This document shows positions 36,676 to 51,600 of a stretch of DNA of 64,000 nt, one piece after another (the first letter of the stretch is position 1; every line of letters starts with the position of its first letter). The notes beneath the pieces were generated by a model. That model saw only the letters and a program-made list of their open reading frames with translations. It was not told the DNA's origin and made no database searches. A program made the position numbers and the translations under genes. Origin of the DNA: Labia minor (Eukaryota > Arthropoda > Insecta > Dermaptera > Spongiphoridae); the NCBI GenBank assembly GCA_963082975.1, contig OY720346.1, forward strand, positions 36,049,787 to 36,113,786. The letters run 5' to 3'.

Positions 36676-39600
36676 TCGCTATTTTGACAAAACGTATGTG
36701 ATATATATATATATATTAGGGTGGGTAACAAGGTGTATATCGTATACTGGGCCCACTCTAGAGGGCGGCAAACTGGGCATTTGTCCGGGCGGAAAATCTG
36801 AAGAGCGGCATTTTGTGGTTATGAATGTAATAAATTTTACGAATATAGGGCCGGTAATTTATTCTACTACCCGGGACGCCGTAAAAGATAAATCAGGCGA
36901 TGATATATATTAAAATAGATAGCAAGCAATTGGATAAAATGTTCTTCTTGATGTGCCAAATAAATACATTTAAAAAAATATGTTCATTGAAAAAAAAATG
37001 AAACGTTCCGTTTTCGCCATGCGGTCCCTCTGAAGAGGCAGCTGTGAACCGTGCGCTAAATTAGCGCCCTTGGTTAGGAATCCCTTCGAAAGTGTAGTTA
37101 GTTCACCAATCATATGAATATGCATCATTTTAGATCTAGAATTTCACCCCTTTGAATTTTCTATATCCACTTTAAATAAATCGTCATGATAAAAACGAGA
37201 AGAGTTTAAAGTAGAATAACCACTTGGCATTCATCCATTCATGTTTATCAATGAATGAATGGTCTTTGGTGTCTAGTATTACTTCGGAAAATTTAAATAA
37301 TCTTTTTTTAAAAAACCCTCTTAGCCTCATTTTATATTTTTATTTTCCTTTCTCCTTTTTATATGAATAACAACAACGGTCATTGTCCTATTGAACTATA
37401 TATAATATTTATATATCTATTCATTTTATAATACGTCAATATGTATATACATCCCAAAAGTAATCAAACTTTTTAAAAGGGTATTATATATAAGAACAAT
37501 TAAGAAAAGGTACAGCAAAATGTAAACATACAGTTTTTCTATTAATACTAAAACAAAATTAAAAGTATATTTTATAAATAAATTGCATTTTTTACTATCT
37601 CGCCAGAGATAGTATAGCGATCACGAAAATTTTCGATGTTGAGATTTTGATGTTTTTATACGTTTTGAAGGGGTTCCTGATTTATTTTCACTAAGGTTGA
37701 GAAAAATGTGTGTGTGTGTGTTATGCAAAAACGGTTCGAGCTATAATAATGAAATTTGGTATACGGGCATTATTGAAAATTCGTAGTTTTTTATCAACTT
37801 TTGAGAAAGGTAGCTCATCCGGAAGTGGGCCATTACCCCTAAAACGTTTTCATTTTTTTTTTCTTCTAAACTGACCGTAAAAATAAAGATATATGTTTGA
37901 TAGTTTTTCACATGATTAAAAATTGTATAAAACTGCTATATATAGAATTTCAGCTTGATTGAATCGCTGAAAGTACCGGAATTAATTTTTTAACGTTGAC
38001 TGACAATCACGCGCCAGCACGTGACGTGGTGCCATCAACAAAGAGCCAAACACGCGCTGATTTAATAAATATTATTTATTAATTTTAATTTAAATATAAT
38101 ATATTATGTTATTTAATCCAATTCAAATTTGTGAGCTAGTCGAGTGGAGACACTCCAGATTTATTTAATTTTATAATAGTTGATATAATAAGAAAAGATA
38201 TAAGTGGATGTGATTTATTTAAGATTCTAAAGTGCCTTGAGTTAGAAAAAAATGTTAATCCCCTAAAAGTTTCAATAAACATACAATATAAATAGCATAG
38301 TAAAAAATAAGTTGACCTGTGGCCAGGTCCGAACCGACCGACGGTTTGAAATAAAATAATTTCCAGCTACAGAAACAATTTCAAATAATTTTCATATATC
38401 TATTAATGTAATAAAAAACAGATATGGATACATAAATAATAAATATAAACATTTTTAATTTTATTTTATTTATATTATAATATATATGCAAGACCAGGCT
38501 GTGACGTCATGAATGGCTGGATGACGTCATATAATTTTAAATCAAGAAAAAACTAATAAATATGATTTTTCTCGAGGATAAAACCAATACAAAGTGCATG
38601 ATTCGTGGTGATATATAAAAAAATCTCCTTTGGTGTGAAAATAACCCTTTCCTTCCTATCGTCGATCGCTAATACTTCCACTTCCGGTTTCCGGAATTGC
38701 ACCAAAAGTTGATCAATTCATCCAACTGATGCATTAAGTAAATATACCAAATTTCATCAAAATCGGTTGAGCCGTTCAGGCTGTACACATCTATACGGAC
38801 GGACAGACGGACGGACAGACATCATGCTAAAAATACTTTTTTCTGTTTAGAAAATGCATGATTCGTGGAGATATGTAAAAATCTCCACATGTGAAATTTG
38901 GTGTGAAAACAATACCTCCCTTACTATCGTCGGTCGGTAAAAAATGAACCGTTTTCGAAAATGAAATTTAGTATTTATGATATTTATGTCTGGAATGTTA
39001 CAACAACGATTTCACTTAATTTCGTTGACCAAAAGTTTTATTTTACGTTATTATTTTAACATATTTTCAAATCGCCTCTAACTATTTTGATAATCGTAAT
39101 CTTTAATGTTAAACTAAATTGTATTTAATATCAATTCGGTTTATCCAATTTGAAGAAAATGAAAAATTTTCAAAATTTGTCGGCTTTTAGTTTTTCTCAT
39201 TTTGTTAGTCATAATAAAAGACTGATAAATATAAACACTGAAGGAATTTGATTGATTAGGGCATGTGAAAATTTTGTAAAAACTTTTTAAATTAATTTTC
39301 ACATTAAATAGTATGCAATAAAGCATACGATATTTGATCTCAATAATAAATTATAATCAATAATATTTATATATATATAATTATATATAAGTTTGAAATC
39401 TTGAATTAGTTGTTTAACTGTTGTTTTATGAATTTATATTTATTAATAATCTTCCGCCTATACTTAGAAAGCGGCCTTTGTCTTTTGCTATTTATTAATA
39501 TCTTTTTATTCATAACTAATTAAGTAAATCATAACATTAATTTATTTCAAGGTTAACCCAATTATTAATTTTATCTTAAGATTGGACAGCAGCTCTCATT

Positions 39601-42600
39601 GAAACATTCTATAGTGATCTGTGATTCTATCTATTTGGAAATTCAACTTGAAAATATTTTTATAATAATTTTCAATCTATGAATGGAAATGAAAATTAAT
39701 AATAAAATTAAAAAGGTTAAAGGAAGTTATTAAAAATATACGGTTTTATGTTTCAAGAAATTTTTTTTATTTAGAAGTTTGTACTATACTTAAGTATATT
39801 CGTCATCATGATCAATAATATTCATTTTCATTTATAGATTGAAAATCGTTATAAAAAAAACGTTTTCTGGATAAATTTTCAATTATTATTGAAATCTAAC
39901 TAAATAAACATAAAAATATTTTCTTATCAAATAACAGGAGTTAGTATTGTTTAAGTCAGCGTTTCACAACCTTTCAGTATTCGCGGCCCTGTTTTCAATC
40001 ATAATTTTCATTCCCCCATCGCAATCGTTGACAATAATCATGTATTTTGGATTATGTTTTTAAATAATTTTTTATTAACTTACAAAACAAAAGTTTTTCT
40101 ATGTGTATGTGTACTTTTCTCACACACACACACACACACATTAATTTTTTTAAATAATATTTTCTTTTGGATATTCACTTCCCCCTCCAGAGAGTGCTCA
40201 CCATAACTTAAGATATATTATCTCTTTGAATATTTCTTCCTAAATTTTCTTTTTAATATAACCCTAACAATCCGACATATATTATAATTCAATTCATAAA
40301 AAAAACTGACTTTTTGTACATCCTACGCAAGAGCGGCGCCTATCAAGTTAGTTAAATTAATTAGGTGTCCTTTGATCAGTAAAACGGGTTCTATCAGCCT
40401 TTACCTTGATTTTCTTGAAGAGGAGCTACATTTTTATCAAGTAGCATCCCAATTTTGATCCCAGAAGCTGGGTTGACACTGTCCCATAGACCAGGGCTTC
40501 TTAAACTGTGGGTCGCGAGACTACTGAAAGGGGGTCGCAAAGATCTGATACTTTTGAATCATTATAAATAATATTTTAAAATTAGTATACACACTACGTA
40601 CAAATATAAATACAAATAAAAATCATACAAAATACTATTGTAGTTTTATTATAACTATTTTTTGAAAAAAGTGGCAATGCAAATCTGTTATGTAGGGCCT
40701 ATAAATGAAAATATGGAAGTAGCATTTAAAATAATAAATACAACGCGCTCCTTGATTTTCAACTGAACGTTCGACATTGATGTCTGGCCGCCGGCGTCAG
40801 TGTTTGCGCGCCGCAAGATAACTTAGTGATTATAAGTACCCAGACGAAAAGAATAATAAAAAAAATTAATTGAAAACTTCTTTTTCGGCGTCTTTGTCAT
40901 ATGGTGCCTTTGTGCCCTGCACACTTTGAACACGCCATGCGTCGGGGTTGATCTGATCGTAATTTGTTGTCATTGCACTGTTAAAGATTCGAGTGTAGTT
41001 ATTTTTCTGTTTGTACTTCAGTTAGGACTCAGCTTTGTCTTCGTAGTGACATGTGTGTATTTACTGTGTAATTTTCAGTTGGTTTTTAATTATTACGTTA
41101 AAGTTCAACTACATTTTGTTTAATTATTTATTATTATTTAACCATCATGGATAAATGGTTAATTAAAATTCCAACTATTAAGTCTACCACGCCGTCACAA
41201 CCAAGTTGCAGTGCTTCAAATCCGACTTCTAGCAAAAAGAAAATATGACGAATCATATTTGCAGTATGGCTTCACATGCTCTTCTCACAACAATGAAGAA
41301 CAACCAGTGTGCTTAATTTGCAAAGAAGTTTTGGCTGCAGAAAGCATGAAACCATCAAAACTCTGCAACGACATTTGAATACTAAATATGCAACGTTATC
41401 AAAAAAGCAAATAGAATATATTGAGCGTCTTTTGCAAACATCAAATAAAGAAAAGAACACTTTCGAGAAGTATGTTACTTTGAATGATAAATATCTATTG
41501 GCATCGTATGAAGTTTCGTATTTGATAGCAAAAACGAAAAAGCCTTTTACTATTGGAGAGCAACTTTTACTACCTGCAGCTATAAGAATGTCTGAAATTG
41601 TTCATGGAAAAGAGTATGCTGCTGAAATTAGTAAAATTCCATTATCAAATGACACTGTGTCCAAAAGAATTTCAGACATTAGCAATGATCCATTTTAACA
41701 GCTTCTTATGAGGCTTAAAGATAGCTCAAAGTTTGCAATACAACTGGACGAGTCGACAGACATTTCAAAAATGGCACAGTTGTTACTTTTTGTAAGATAT
41801 ATTTATGAGGAAGCATTCATGAAGATATACTGTTTTGTCGTCCTCTGGAAGGTCATGCTCGTGGGAAAGATATATATAAAAAAGTAAACGAGTTTTTTGA
41901 AAAAGAAGGATTAAATTGGAAAAATTGTGTTGGTGTGTGCACGAACGGTGCTGCAGCAATGACCGGACAAAATCTTGGTTTTACAGCATTTGTTAAAGCT
42001 GGTGGAAATGATCATATTACATTTACACATTGTATGATTCACCGAGAAGCACTTGTTGTTAAAAAAATTGCACCAGAATTAAACACTGTGTTTTTTGATG
42101 CAGTCAAAATCATTAACTTTATTAAAAGTCGAGCACGTAATAGTCGATTGTTTAAAAATTTGTGCATTGATATGGATTCTGATTATACAAGTTTATTGCT
42201 ACATGCTGCTGAAGTTAGGTGGCTATCAAGAGGTCGAAGTTTGAAACGATTATTAACTTTAAAAGATGAAGTTCCTATATTTCTAACAGAGCAAAATTCT
42301 AATTTGGCCTATTATTTTCACCATAATTTATGGCTTCTCAAGCTATGCTATTTGGCAGATATTTTTGATAAAATCAATGATATGAATTTATCAATGCAGG
42401 GAGTCTGCGTTAATATGTTTATGTTAAAAAATAAACTTGAGGCCTTTGTTAAAAAAATTATTATATGGAAGAACAGAGTGGAAAGTGGATCGCTCGAAAT
42501 GTTTCCATTTACTGACGAGTATATAATTAGTAACAATATTTCAAAAAAAGATACTCCTATAACAAAAATTATAGTTAATCATTTGAAGCATATGGAAGTT

Positions 42601-45600
42601 TACATGCATAGGTATTTTCCCAATGATATCGATACACAACAATGGATTTGCAATCCATTTTCAATTGAAATGGAAGAAATTAATTTTTTATCAGAATATC
42701 CCCTAATATCGGAAATGGCAATGAACAAATTACTGCCATTTTGTACAACATATTTATGTGAATCAGCCTTTTCCACATAAACTTACATAAAATCGTCAAC
42801 ATTTCCAATTATATATATATGTGAAATGAATGGGTATGTATTCTTTAATCCTTATTTTATTTACATTGCAAAATAGTGCGATATTACATCTACATCTACG
42901 GTTAATATTATTATATATTTCATTGGAGGAGGGGGTCGTTTAAAATTTCCTAAGCTTGAAGGGGGTCGCTATATAAAAAAGTTTAAGAAGCCCTGCCATA
43001 GACCTACGCCTTTATTTATTTTTGAAATAAAAATATTAATCTGGATTTATTATTATGAATATTTTTCATTTGACAACTATTATCATATAATTAATCACAA
43101 TATTCTTGCATATCTTTATTTGCTAATAGGCTATAAATTTTATTAATATCTAATCAAAAACCGCAGAAATTAATTTTTTAAAATTTGATATGGACATGTT
43201 GTCATTCATCAGCGCAAAGAATAAAATACAAAGAATGTTTATAATATTTTGATTTTGATTTTTCTAATATTTGCATTTCAATTGAGCACATTGGCCTTTT
43301 TAACACACTGAAAATATTCACATTGCGACTAAATTTTCTTTTTTTATTTTTAAGATTTTAGGTACTTTCAACCAAATACTATTATCACTCGGGGGTACAG
43401 GGGGCAGAGCCCCTGTCTAGGTGTGAAGAGCGCCGAAGGCGGTCTGACCAGCTAGTATAAAATAATTCCATGGGAATATTAATCTTTTTAAATTCATATA
43501 AAGATCCATATTTGGATTCATAAAGATGAAATACTCTCATAATAATTTTTCAGGAAAATTTTTTATACTATATTTGTGTTTTTATACATTTTGAAATGTA
43601 TTGAATTTATAATCTAAAATAAATATTATATTTTTTAAAATATTTACAAGTTTTTTAATTCAAATTTCTTTATTGTCTTATTTCATAATTAATGCTATAA
43701 TTATTAGTGATAAGATATGAAATAGTAAAAAAATAGTGAATATATAGTTTGAGATTTTATAGTAGCGTCTTAAAAAATAAAACATACTAAAGTACATATA
43801 TATATTTGCTAGAAATATAAACTTTAATATAAAAATAAATCTAGTAAATGGATTGTATTATAGGAGAATTCAATTAAAATATTTTTAGTAAGCAAAAAAT
43901 ATTAAATATTGTACTTACGATTCATATTTGGTCTGGATTAAATCAATTATTCTTGGCAAAATGGCTGAGCAGAGATCAAGATTCCATACAGGTCTGAAAG
44001 AATATAATACTTGAAAATAAATAATATATGGCCCAGAAAGAAGAAAAAAGTTAATAACTTGCTGGTCATAAGAGTAATGAGAGATAGATAGAAAGGTAGA
44101 GAAATTATATTAAAAAAATATTTCAATAGTTACGGATCAAAGAGATAAAAATAATAAAAAAATTTCTCTATATTATAAGATTCCTATATTTGTTTCAATC
44201 GTAAAAAATTCACACAATATAAAATAAATATCCAAATTATAATACTTACTGATTATATTGAATGGAAGAAAGCAAGTCAATAAGTACAGCATTATCATTC
44301 ATGGAAAGAACTGATTCAACTGCTTGCTGTGAATTAAAAATTAAAAAGAATTTGTTAAAAAAAATTACATTAATTGCATTATATATATATATATGTATAA
44401 ATACATACTAGTACTCCCTTATTCTGCCATATTTGATATGCCATTTGTAAAGATCTATGCCGCACATTTAAAACTGTCATCATGGAATCATGTTGCCTAG
44501 AAAGAGATCCGAGAGCTTCTGCTTCAGAAAGGTTCACCATTGATGTAGAATATCCCAATAAAGATGAATGATTCTAAAAAAAATTGAAAAAATGATAGAA
44601 AATTATAATTACTACATGCTATTTTAATTTTGGTATCATACAAAACTGTTGTTTTTGTTTAATTTTATCTAATTGTATCCAAATACATTCTTTTATTTTC
44701 AATAATAATTTTCAACTTTATAATGCAATAAATTCACTAAATTGAGAACTGATTTTTGTATTTTTTACAATGTGCACAGAGATATCATAAAAGTAACTTG
44801 ACACATTCAGAGAAAATGAAAATTTTTTGTATTTTTTGCATACATTTCTTTTAATCAAATAAAAAAAAATTTATAACATTCTTATATTATCAATGATAAA
44901 TAAATCAATAAAATTATTTTTTGTTTTATATATAAATATATATATATAGTTTATAAAAAAATTTTGTTATGATTATATTTTTCAATGTTAATTTTTTATT
45001 TAGATTGTTTAATATTTATTCCTTTTTCTGTTTATTGGTTAAATAAGAATATAACAAAATAAATTTTGACTAAGCAAATAATAAATTTCAAAATTTCAGA
45101 AATCAATTATCTAATAGTTCTGGTCTGCCAAATTTAAGATCAATGAATCGTACCTAAGTTAATTTAAGCTAAAAATTTAAAAATGATATAATAATAAATG
45201 CAAAGACTGGCTAAAATAAGCTTAGGACCAGAGAGCCAATAAAATATTTTAAAAAAATTATCCAATAGGCAAATTGTTGTTTATTTAAAAAAAAAATTAT
45301 TTCTATAAAAAAATCTTAATGATGTAATATAAATGATATTGATTATTTAATTATAAATTTACCGGTAAGAAATCTTCTATATCAATTCCGGCAGGTCTAT
45401 CGCCGCACATAGGCACAAGCGGCTCGGTTTCTGTTGGACTAATAGTGGTCACCATTCCTATATCTGAATCACCTATTCGATTACGTTCTCGATGTGTCTG
45501 TGTTGGACTTTTTTGAATTCTTAATGTTTGGGGTGGCTCAGGTCTTGTCTGAGGACTTGTAGGCCTGGCATATGATACAGTTGATCGAATCGATGTTGAT

Positions 45601-48600
45601 TTTACGGATCGTTGTGTAGTTTGTGTTTGTTGTTGCTGTATTGTATTACTAACATCACGTCGAGATTTATTTGATTCATAATGAGTTCTTATTGGGCTTG
45701 TAGTTCTTGTTGTTTTCTAAAAATAAATAATTAATAAATTAATTAGAAATTTAGAAATAGAACATTAAATATTTATTGCTGATCTATATTTATAGAAAAA
45801 GGTTTTGATTACAATTTCAAAATTTATTCATTTTGTTTTTATATTTCATGACCTGAAGTTCAGAATTCTTCAGTCTGTCTGGAATATTAAAGTATAGACT
45901 GTAAATTTGCTGGGCTGATTATTATGAAATTATATAAATTTTATCAATATATAATCAAAATGACCTAGATATTCAATTTTTGGATAATTTTTTGCTTAAG
46001 AGGCCAATTAAATGACTAAATTCAATTATTTTTATTTTTGTTTTTTTCAAATGCAAAGATAAATAAAGTTTTTTCTAAATATTTAATTTCTTTTTTTTAT
46101 TATTTTGTAATAATGACGTTATAATAAAAAATATTAAATTAAAATTAATTGTAAATTGAATAGAAAATTTAAAGAACAATTACCATAAATTTAAAAAATG
46201 GAATTCAAGAATATCGACCTCTAGCTCTAGATAAATAGATTATTTAAAGCCAAAAGCAACTTGGTCGACTATTTAAATTTAGATTAATATATAATTATTA
46301 AAATAGTATTTTTTTAAGTTTAATTATAGTTTTATAATAAGTTAAATTATCATACTCAGTAATAATGCTTCGATTATTTCATAAACAATATAGTGTAGAA
46401 TGAATTTAATGATTAGATTATAAAAAATAAAGAAGAAAACCAAAAAATAAGTTTTAATATAGTTATTAAAAATTTATTATTATTCAGATTTAGAAAATAT
46501 TAAATGAGTAATGTTTTTATTGTTTTTATGAATAATTTGATTTTATAAATAAAAAAAGAATAAATGATTAAATAATTAATAAATACCTGAGATTTTCCTT
46601 GTTCTGCTTTGAAATTTTGGCTTTGACTTGTTTGTGTATTTCGTGAAAAAGTTTTTGTTGTTGAATGTGAATGTGTATTTTTATTCAAAGCCGGTTCACT
46701 TGGACAATGCCTCAAATTACTTAATCTAAAATAATATTTTCTTTATATTTCAAATAATTCAAATATTAATAGTTTAAAGTATTTTTAACTGACTTGACGG
46801 GAAAATCTAATTCCATAAAATCACCACTTGTTGGTTCTTCTTTACTGCTAATACTTTTTCGTCGTACGTGTCCTTTGCGATCCGAACCATCTAATGTCGT
46901 GGCACTTCTTTGAGGTCCTGGTGGAGGATTATTTTCATTGAAACGATTGGATCCGGTTGTCTCTAAATGTGAAGGATGCAATTCAAGACTGCGCGGTGGG
47001 GTAGCATATGGAGTCACTGGGGCAGACTCGGGCTCATGAACCAATGAATCCGAAATTTGGATTTCTTGAGGAACCATCGGGTCTGAAATTATATATGACA
47101 CAAAATATAAAAAATAAAATAAAATAAATATAGATAAATTATATATGAATCTTTATTCATTGAATTTAAGAATTTTAATAAATATTGGAAAATTAAGGAC
47201 TTACCATCCTCTTCAGGTGGAGGAAAAGGAGGAGGTGTACGAACAACTGCAACAAGATAAAGAAGCATGCAACGTGCAAAAGTGAAAAGCAAGCAAAACA
47301 ACAGACATAAAATAATAACAAAAAGCATATATTGTTCAAATAAAAGCGAATTTTTTTAAAAAAAGAAATAATATAAATAATATTTATTTGAAATTTGATA
47401 TTTATGAAATATAATAGAAATAATTAAAGAAGTGTATATATTACTAAATTTGTAGATTAATATTTATTTATATATATTAAATAAATAAAAACTAAGATTA
47501 TTTTCTGCCAATAATTATACTTTTTGTGAATTATATTTTTTTCATTTACTTATCATTTAAATAAGATTAAATTCATTAATTTATAAAATATATATTATTT
47601 CTTTATATTTAAATATTTACAATATTTAAAGATTTTAAGCACAAGCTCTAATTTAAGTGAAAGATTATAACAAGAATATATGAAAGCAAAGATAAATAAA
47701 AAAAAATATAAAAAAAGAATAATAATTATTATTCATTTTCAAATTTAATTTTGAAATAAAAGTTTTAATTTGTTATAAAAACTTACGAATTCTATTTGGT
47801 TGAAAAATTTGTTTATAATCCTGAACATTTTGTATATCTGCAAAAAAGTTTTCGTCTTCTGGATCTGTTCCTGACCTATCTGATTCTTCAATTGTAGGTC
47901 GTACATCAACACTAAAAAATTAAAATAATAAGATAATAATATAACCCAATAGTTTAAATAATGATCGACGAATGTTTGAATTATATACTATTATATATTA
48001 TGTGATAGAAATGATGATAGAAATAGATCTCATTATGAAATAGAAGGAATTTTATTAAATACTAATTAATTATGAAGGTGAAATTAGAAATTATATATCC
48101 CTAGTTTCTTATTGTAAAAAATATATGTACAGTTTATTATTTTTAAATCATGGTAAAAAATTATTAATTAATGTTTCTTTAAAATGGAAAGTTTATTTCT
48201 CATAATCTATACATAGTTGATCTCTATTCCCTCACCTTCAATAATTTAATAATTATTAAAAATTTCATATCTTTAAGATTTTATATAATAACTTATAAAA
48301 TATAATTATAAATTTTGTAGATACTTACGTGGTTTTCGGTGGAGTAAATGGACCTTCTCTGCTAAAACTTTTACGTAAACTTTGTCCATGTGAAAAAGGA
48401 TTTTTATTTGTAATTGGCCCACCAAATGGTTGAACTCTACACAAATCAACAACATAAAGGGCAATATTTGAAGCATGATATGATGCTCCAATCAATTGTT
48501 GTTCTGTCACTGCAATATCTTGAATCTAAAATAAATAATTTTAAAAAATTAAAATTAAAAACCAAATATATGTATAATATTATTGCTAATTTTTTAGGTC

Positions 48601-51600
48601 AAAAAATTAAAAGATCTTGAGTTTACGAGCAATTTGAATTATTAAGATTTTTAAAATAATAATATCTCCATTAATAAGAAAATATGTAAATAAATAAAAT
48701 TAAACCTTTGACCATCCTGTTGGAATTGAGTCATGTGTACGTGCCGGCTCCCAACCATAAACTTTCAATGAATCTTGAGCTCCAGCAAACAAAACTTCAC
48801 CACTTTCACTAAATGATATACATCTGAAAATTTTAAAAAAAAATTAATTAATCGAAATGTATCTAAAATAAATTAAATTAATAAATTAATAAATATATAA
48901 ATTTAATAAAAACCTTATTGCAGTCGATTCCTTCTCAGTTGTTGAAACTAAATTAAAATTTTCTAATTCCCAAAAATCCACAGTTTTATCTGAACTACTA
49001 GATGCCAAAAGGAACTCATTAGGATGGAATTCAACAGCTGTTACTGGTCCGCCATGATCAGTAAGTTCCTTAAGAAGACGACCAGCTCGAATATCCCAAA
49101 GCTAAGGACCAAGAAAAAGCATTTGTGCAAATGAAAGGAATATTGTTATATTTGCATAGTGTTATAAAATAATTTTGGACAAACGTTATAATACACTAAA
49201 CCAAACGATTAGTATTGTTTTTAAAGAAATAATTTGACTATAATTAGTGCTGAATATATGATTTAAAATTTAAATAAACAGAATATTGTCGAGAATGTTG
49301 CCGAGCAAATTTAATTTTTAAATAAGCATGAATATAATTTTATAAAAAAAAGAAAATAATAGTTTATTCGAAAGCAAAATTGAAAAAAAAAATTTGATGA
49401 TTAAAATTATACGTTCTGAAAGGTAAATCATATTAATATCAAATATTTAACTATATTTGAATAAATTTTTGTATATTTTTAATAATTGTAGCTTCTCTTT
49501 CATTAGATATTAGATACTTTAATTTTGTAAATTTAGAATTAAATAATAGAATAGATTATTATAGATGCTTTTCTATAATTCTGAATCGAGATAAATTCTT
49601 TTCAAATTTTCAAATAAAATTGATAAATAAAACTATTAAAAATTATTTTTTGAATAATATTAATTCTATTTTAAAAAAGATATTTGATATAAAAATAAAT
49701 TTTATTTATTTATATTATTAGATATTTGTACTTAATTTAATTATTTTAGGATATGCTGGTATACAATAATAATTTATTATTACCAGCGGGTTTAAAAATT
49801 TACAGTTAACTTATTAGCATATATTGACTGATATTTATATCATTATGAAAATAATAGTTATAATACCTTTACAATTCCATCTTCTCCGCCCGAAGCAATC
49901 CATTGCCCATCTGGACTAAATTTAATACTATTCACTGATAATCTATGACCTTTATAAGTAAAAATACAACCTTTTCGTCGAATATCCCATAACTAAAAAC
50001 AAAAATAAAATAAATTTAATTATGTATGGTTTTAAAAATAAATATATATAAAATTTGATTTTTATTACTTTAATGGATGTATCCAATGAACCAGAAGTTA
50101 AAAAATCTCCATATGGATGAAAATCTATACAACGAATACTCGATTTATGACCAGTTAATGTTTTAACAATTTTCACAGCCTCTAAATCCCAAACTTTCAA
50201 TGCACCATGTCTAGATCCAGCACAAACCAATTCTTCAGTATGTCCAAATTTAACACATTCCACTGGTGAAACATGACCACTAAGGCTCTGAAAAAATAAG
50301 CAATTATATTATATCATTTAATTGAAATAATTTGAATGATTTAAATTTTTTCCTAGACCTATCATTCAAAGATTAAATAAAATTATTTTTTTTAATTTAT
50401 ATGTACACTGCTTCAAAATAAAATGCAAAAGGTTGAATTATCAATAAAAAAAATTACCGCATTAAAAATGCAAAAATATTTTTTTAAATAAATCTATACA
50501 AGTTTTTGTCATTTAAAATTCTACTATTGAATATTGACTGCTCTTGCCATTAACTTAATTTCTCATCATATTGGCTTTATTTCCATTTTTGTTTCCCCTA
50601 AAGTATGCACAAAAGCATTTTTTTAGTAAACTAAAAAAGTTTAGTTTTTATTTGTTTCACTCTTCTTAACAGAGATTATCGAGATGGAATTGAAAAAATT
50701 TAACTCTGATTTCTTTTGGGTGTAGTGTATGAAATGATAGCCTAATAAAATTTTGAATTAAATCAGTTGACAAATAATTGACAGATAAGAGAAGACATAA
50801 TATTATAAAATTTCATTCTAATTCAATTGAACATTTTATCGAAGATCCGTTTTTCTTTCTAAAAATTACCAAATTACAATGCCTTCGGGTAAATAGCGGA
50901 TTCTTTCATGTTCCAGATTAATGGTTTTTGACTCTTTAGGTTTAGATTTGCTTTTGTAAGGCTTTGAACTACCTCAATGTCATATTTTATTACCATGAAC
51001 TATATAGCAAGTTTGAGCTGTTTTGGAAGCAGAAAAATTTCAATTACCCCACATAATCTTAATTAGGAATGGCCATAATGTAAAAACCCGCTTCTTGACA
51101 GAAATCGTTTAAGATACCTATTGACAGTTATGTTTTAGGCAATTCTAAAACCCGATTAGTTTATGTTGACTTTCATTGTTTCTGGTGTCATAATGCATAA
51201 TATTATAAAATTTCACCACATTTCATTCTCTTTGGATATAACTTTTTACAAAATTGATGCTTAACTAAAAAAAAGATGTCACTGCGTCTTTTTCTATTTT
51301 ATATATAATGCCTAAAGAATTAAATATTATTTACACATAAGATTCAAGAGAGATACAGATCGTAAAAAGGTAGATAGATATGTGGTATTTATAATATTTA
51401 ATTATTACTCTCAGGTAAAATTCCCATTTTTAAAGATTCCCTATTTTAATTATTTCCTTATATATTTAAGATTTTCTAATTATATTCAGCTTCGTCCTCA
51501 GATAAGGTAAAGTGTTATAAATTCAAATATTTTTAATTTAAAAATTTGAAATTTCAATTATAATTATAAACATAAAAATGCATAAGAAGACAAATAGAAA

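Larger units (their letters stand above)
30346..43918 (-). other. KATNB1 intron 15, 13.6 kb, transposon-rich
   Basis: Flanked by the donor GTAAGT after exon 15 (TKYES) and the acceptor TTTTTGCAG before exon 16 (YVQVACS). The other introns are 68 bp to 1.4 kb. This one holds an irritans-type mariner, two oppositely oriented family 2 HINE-like copies, a family 1 copy, a complete-length hAT element, a Helitron 3' end and several GC-richer islands. Parts not listed separately are AT-rich and featureless. Confidence 0.85.

Noticed and set aside
36698-36913. 71-codon open frame in the GC-richer segment of intron 15
   Set aside because: It starts in a (TA)n run, has no splice context, and its GC-rich part looks like a transposon end.
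39957-40490. A second hAT MITE directly left of the full hAT element
   Set aside because: Only one hAT-like end (CAGCGTTTCACAACC) was seen. No right end or 8-bp duplication could be matched.
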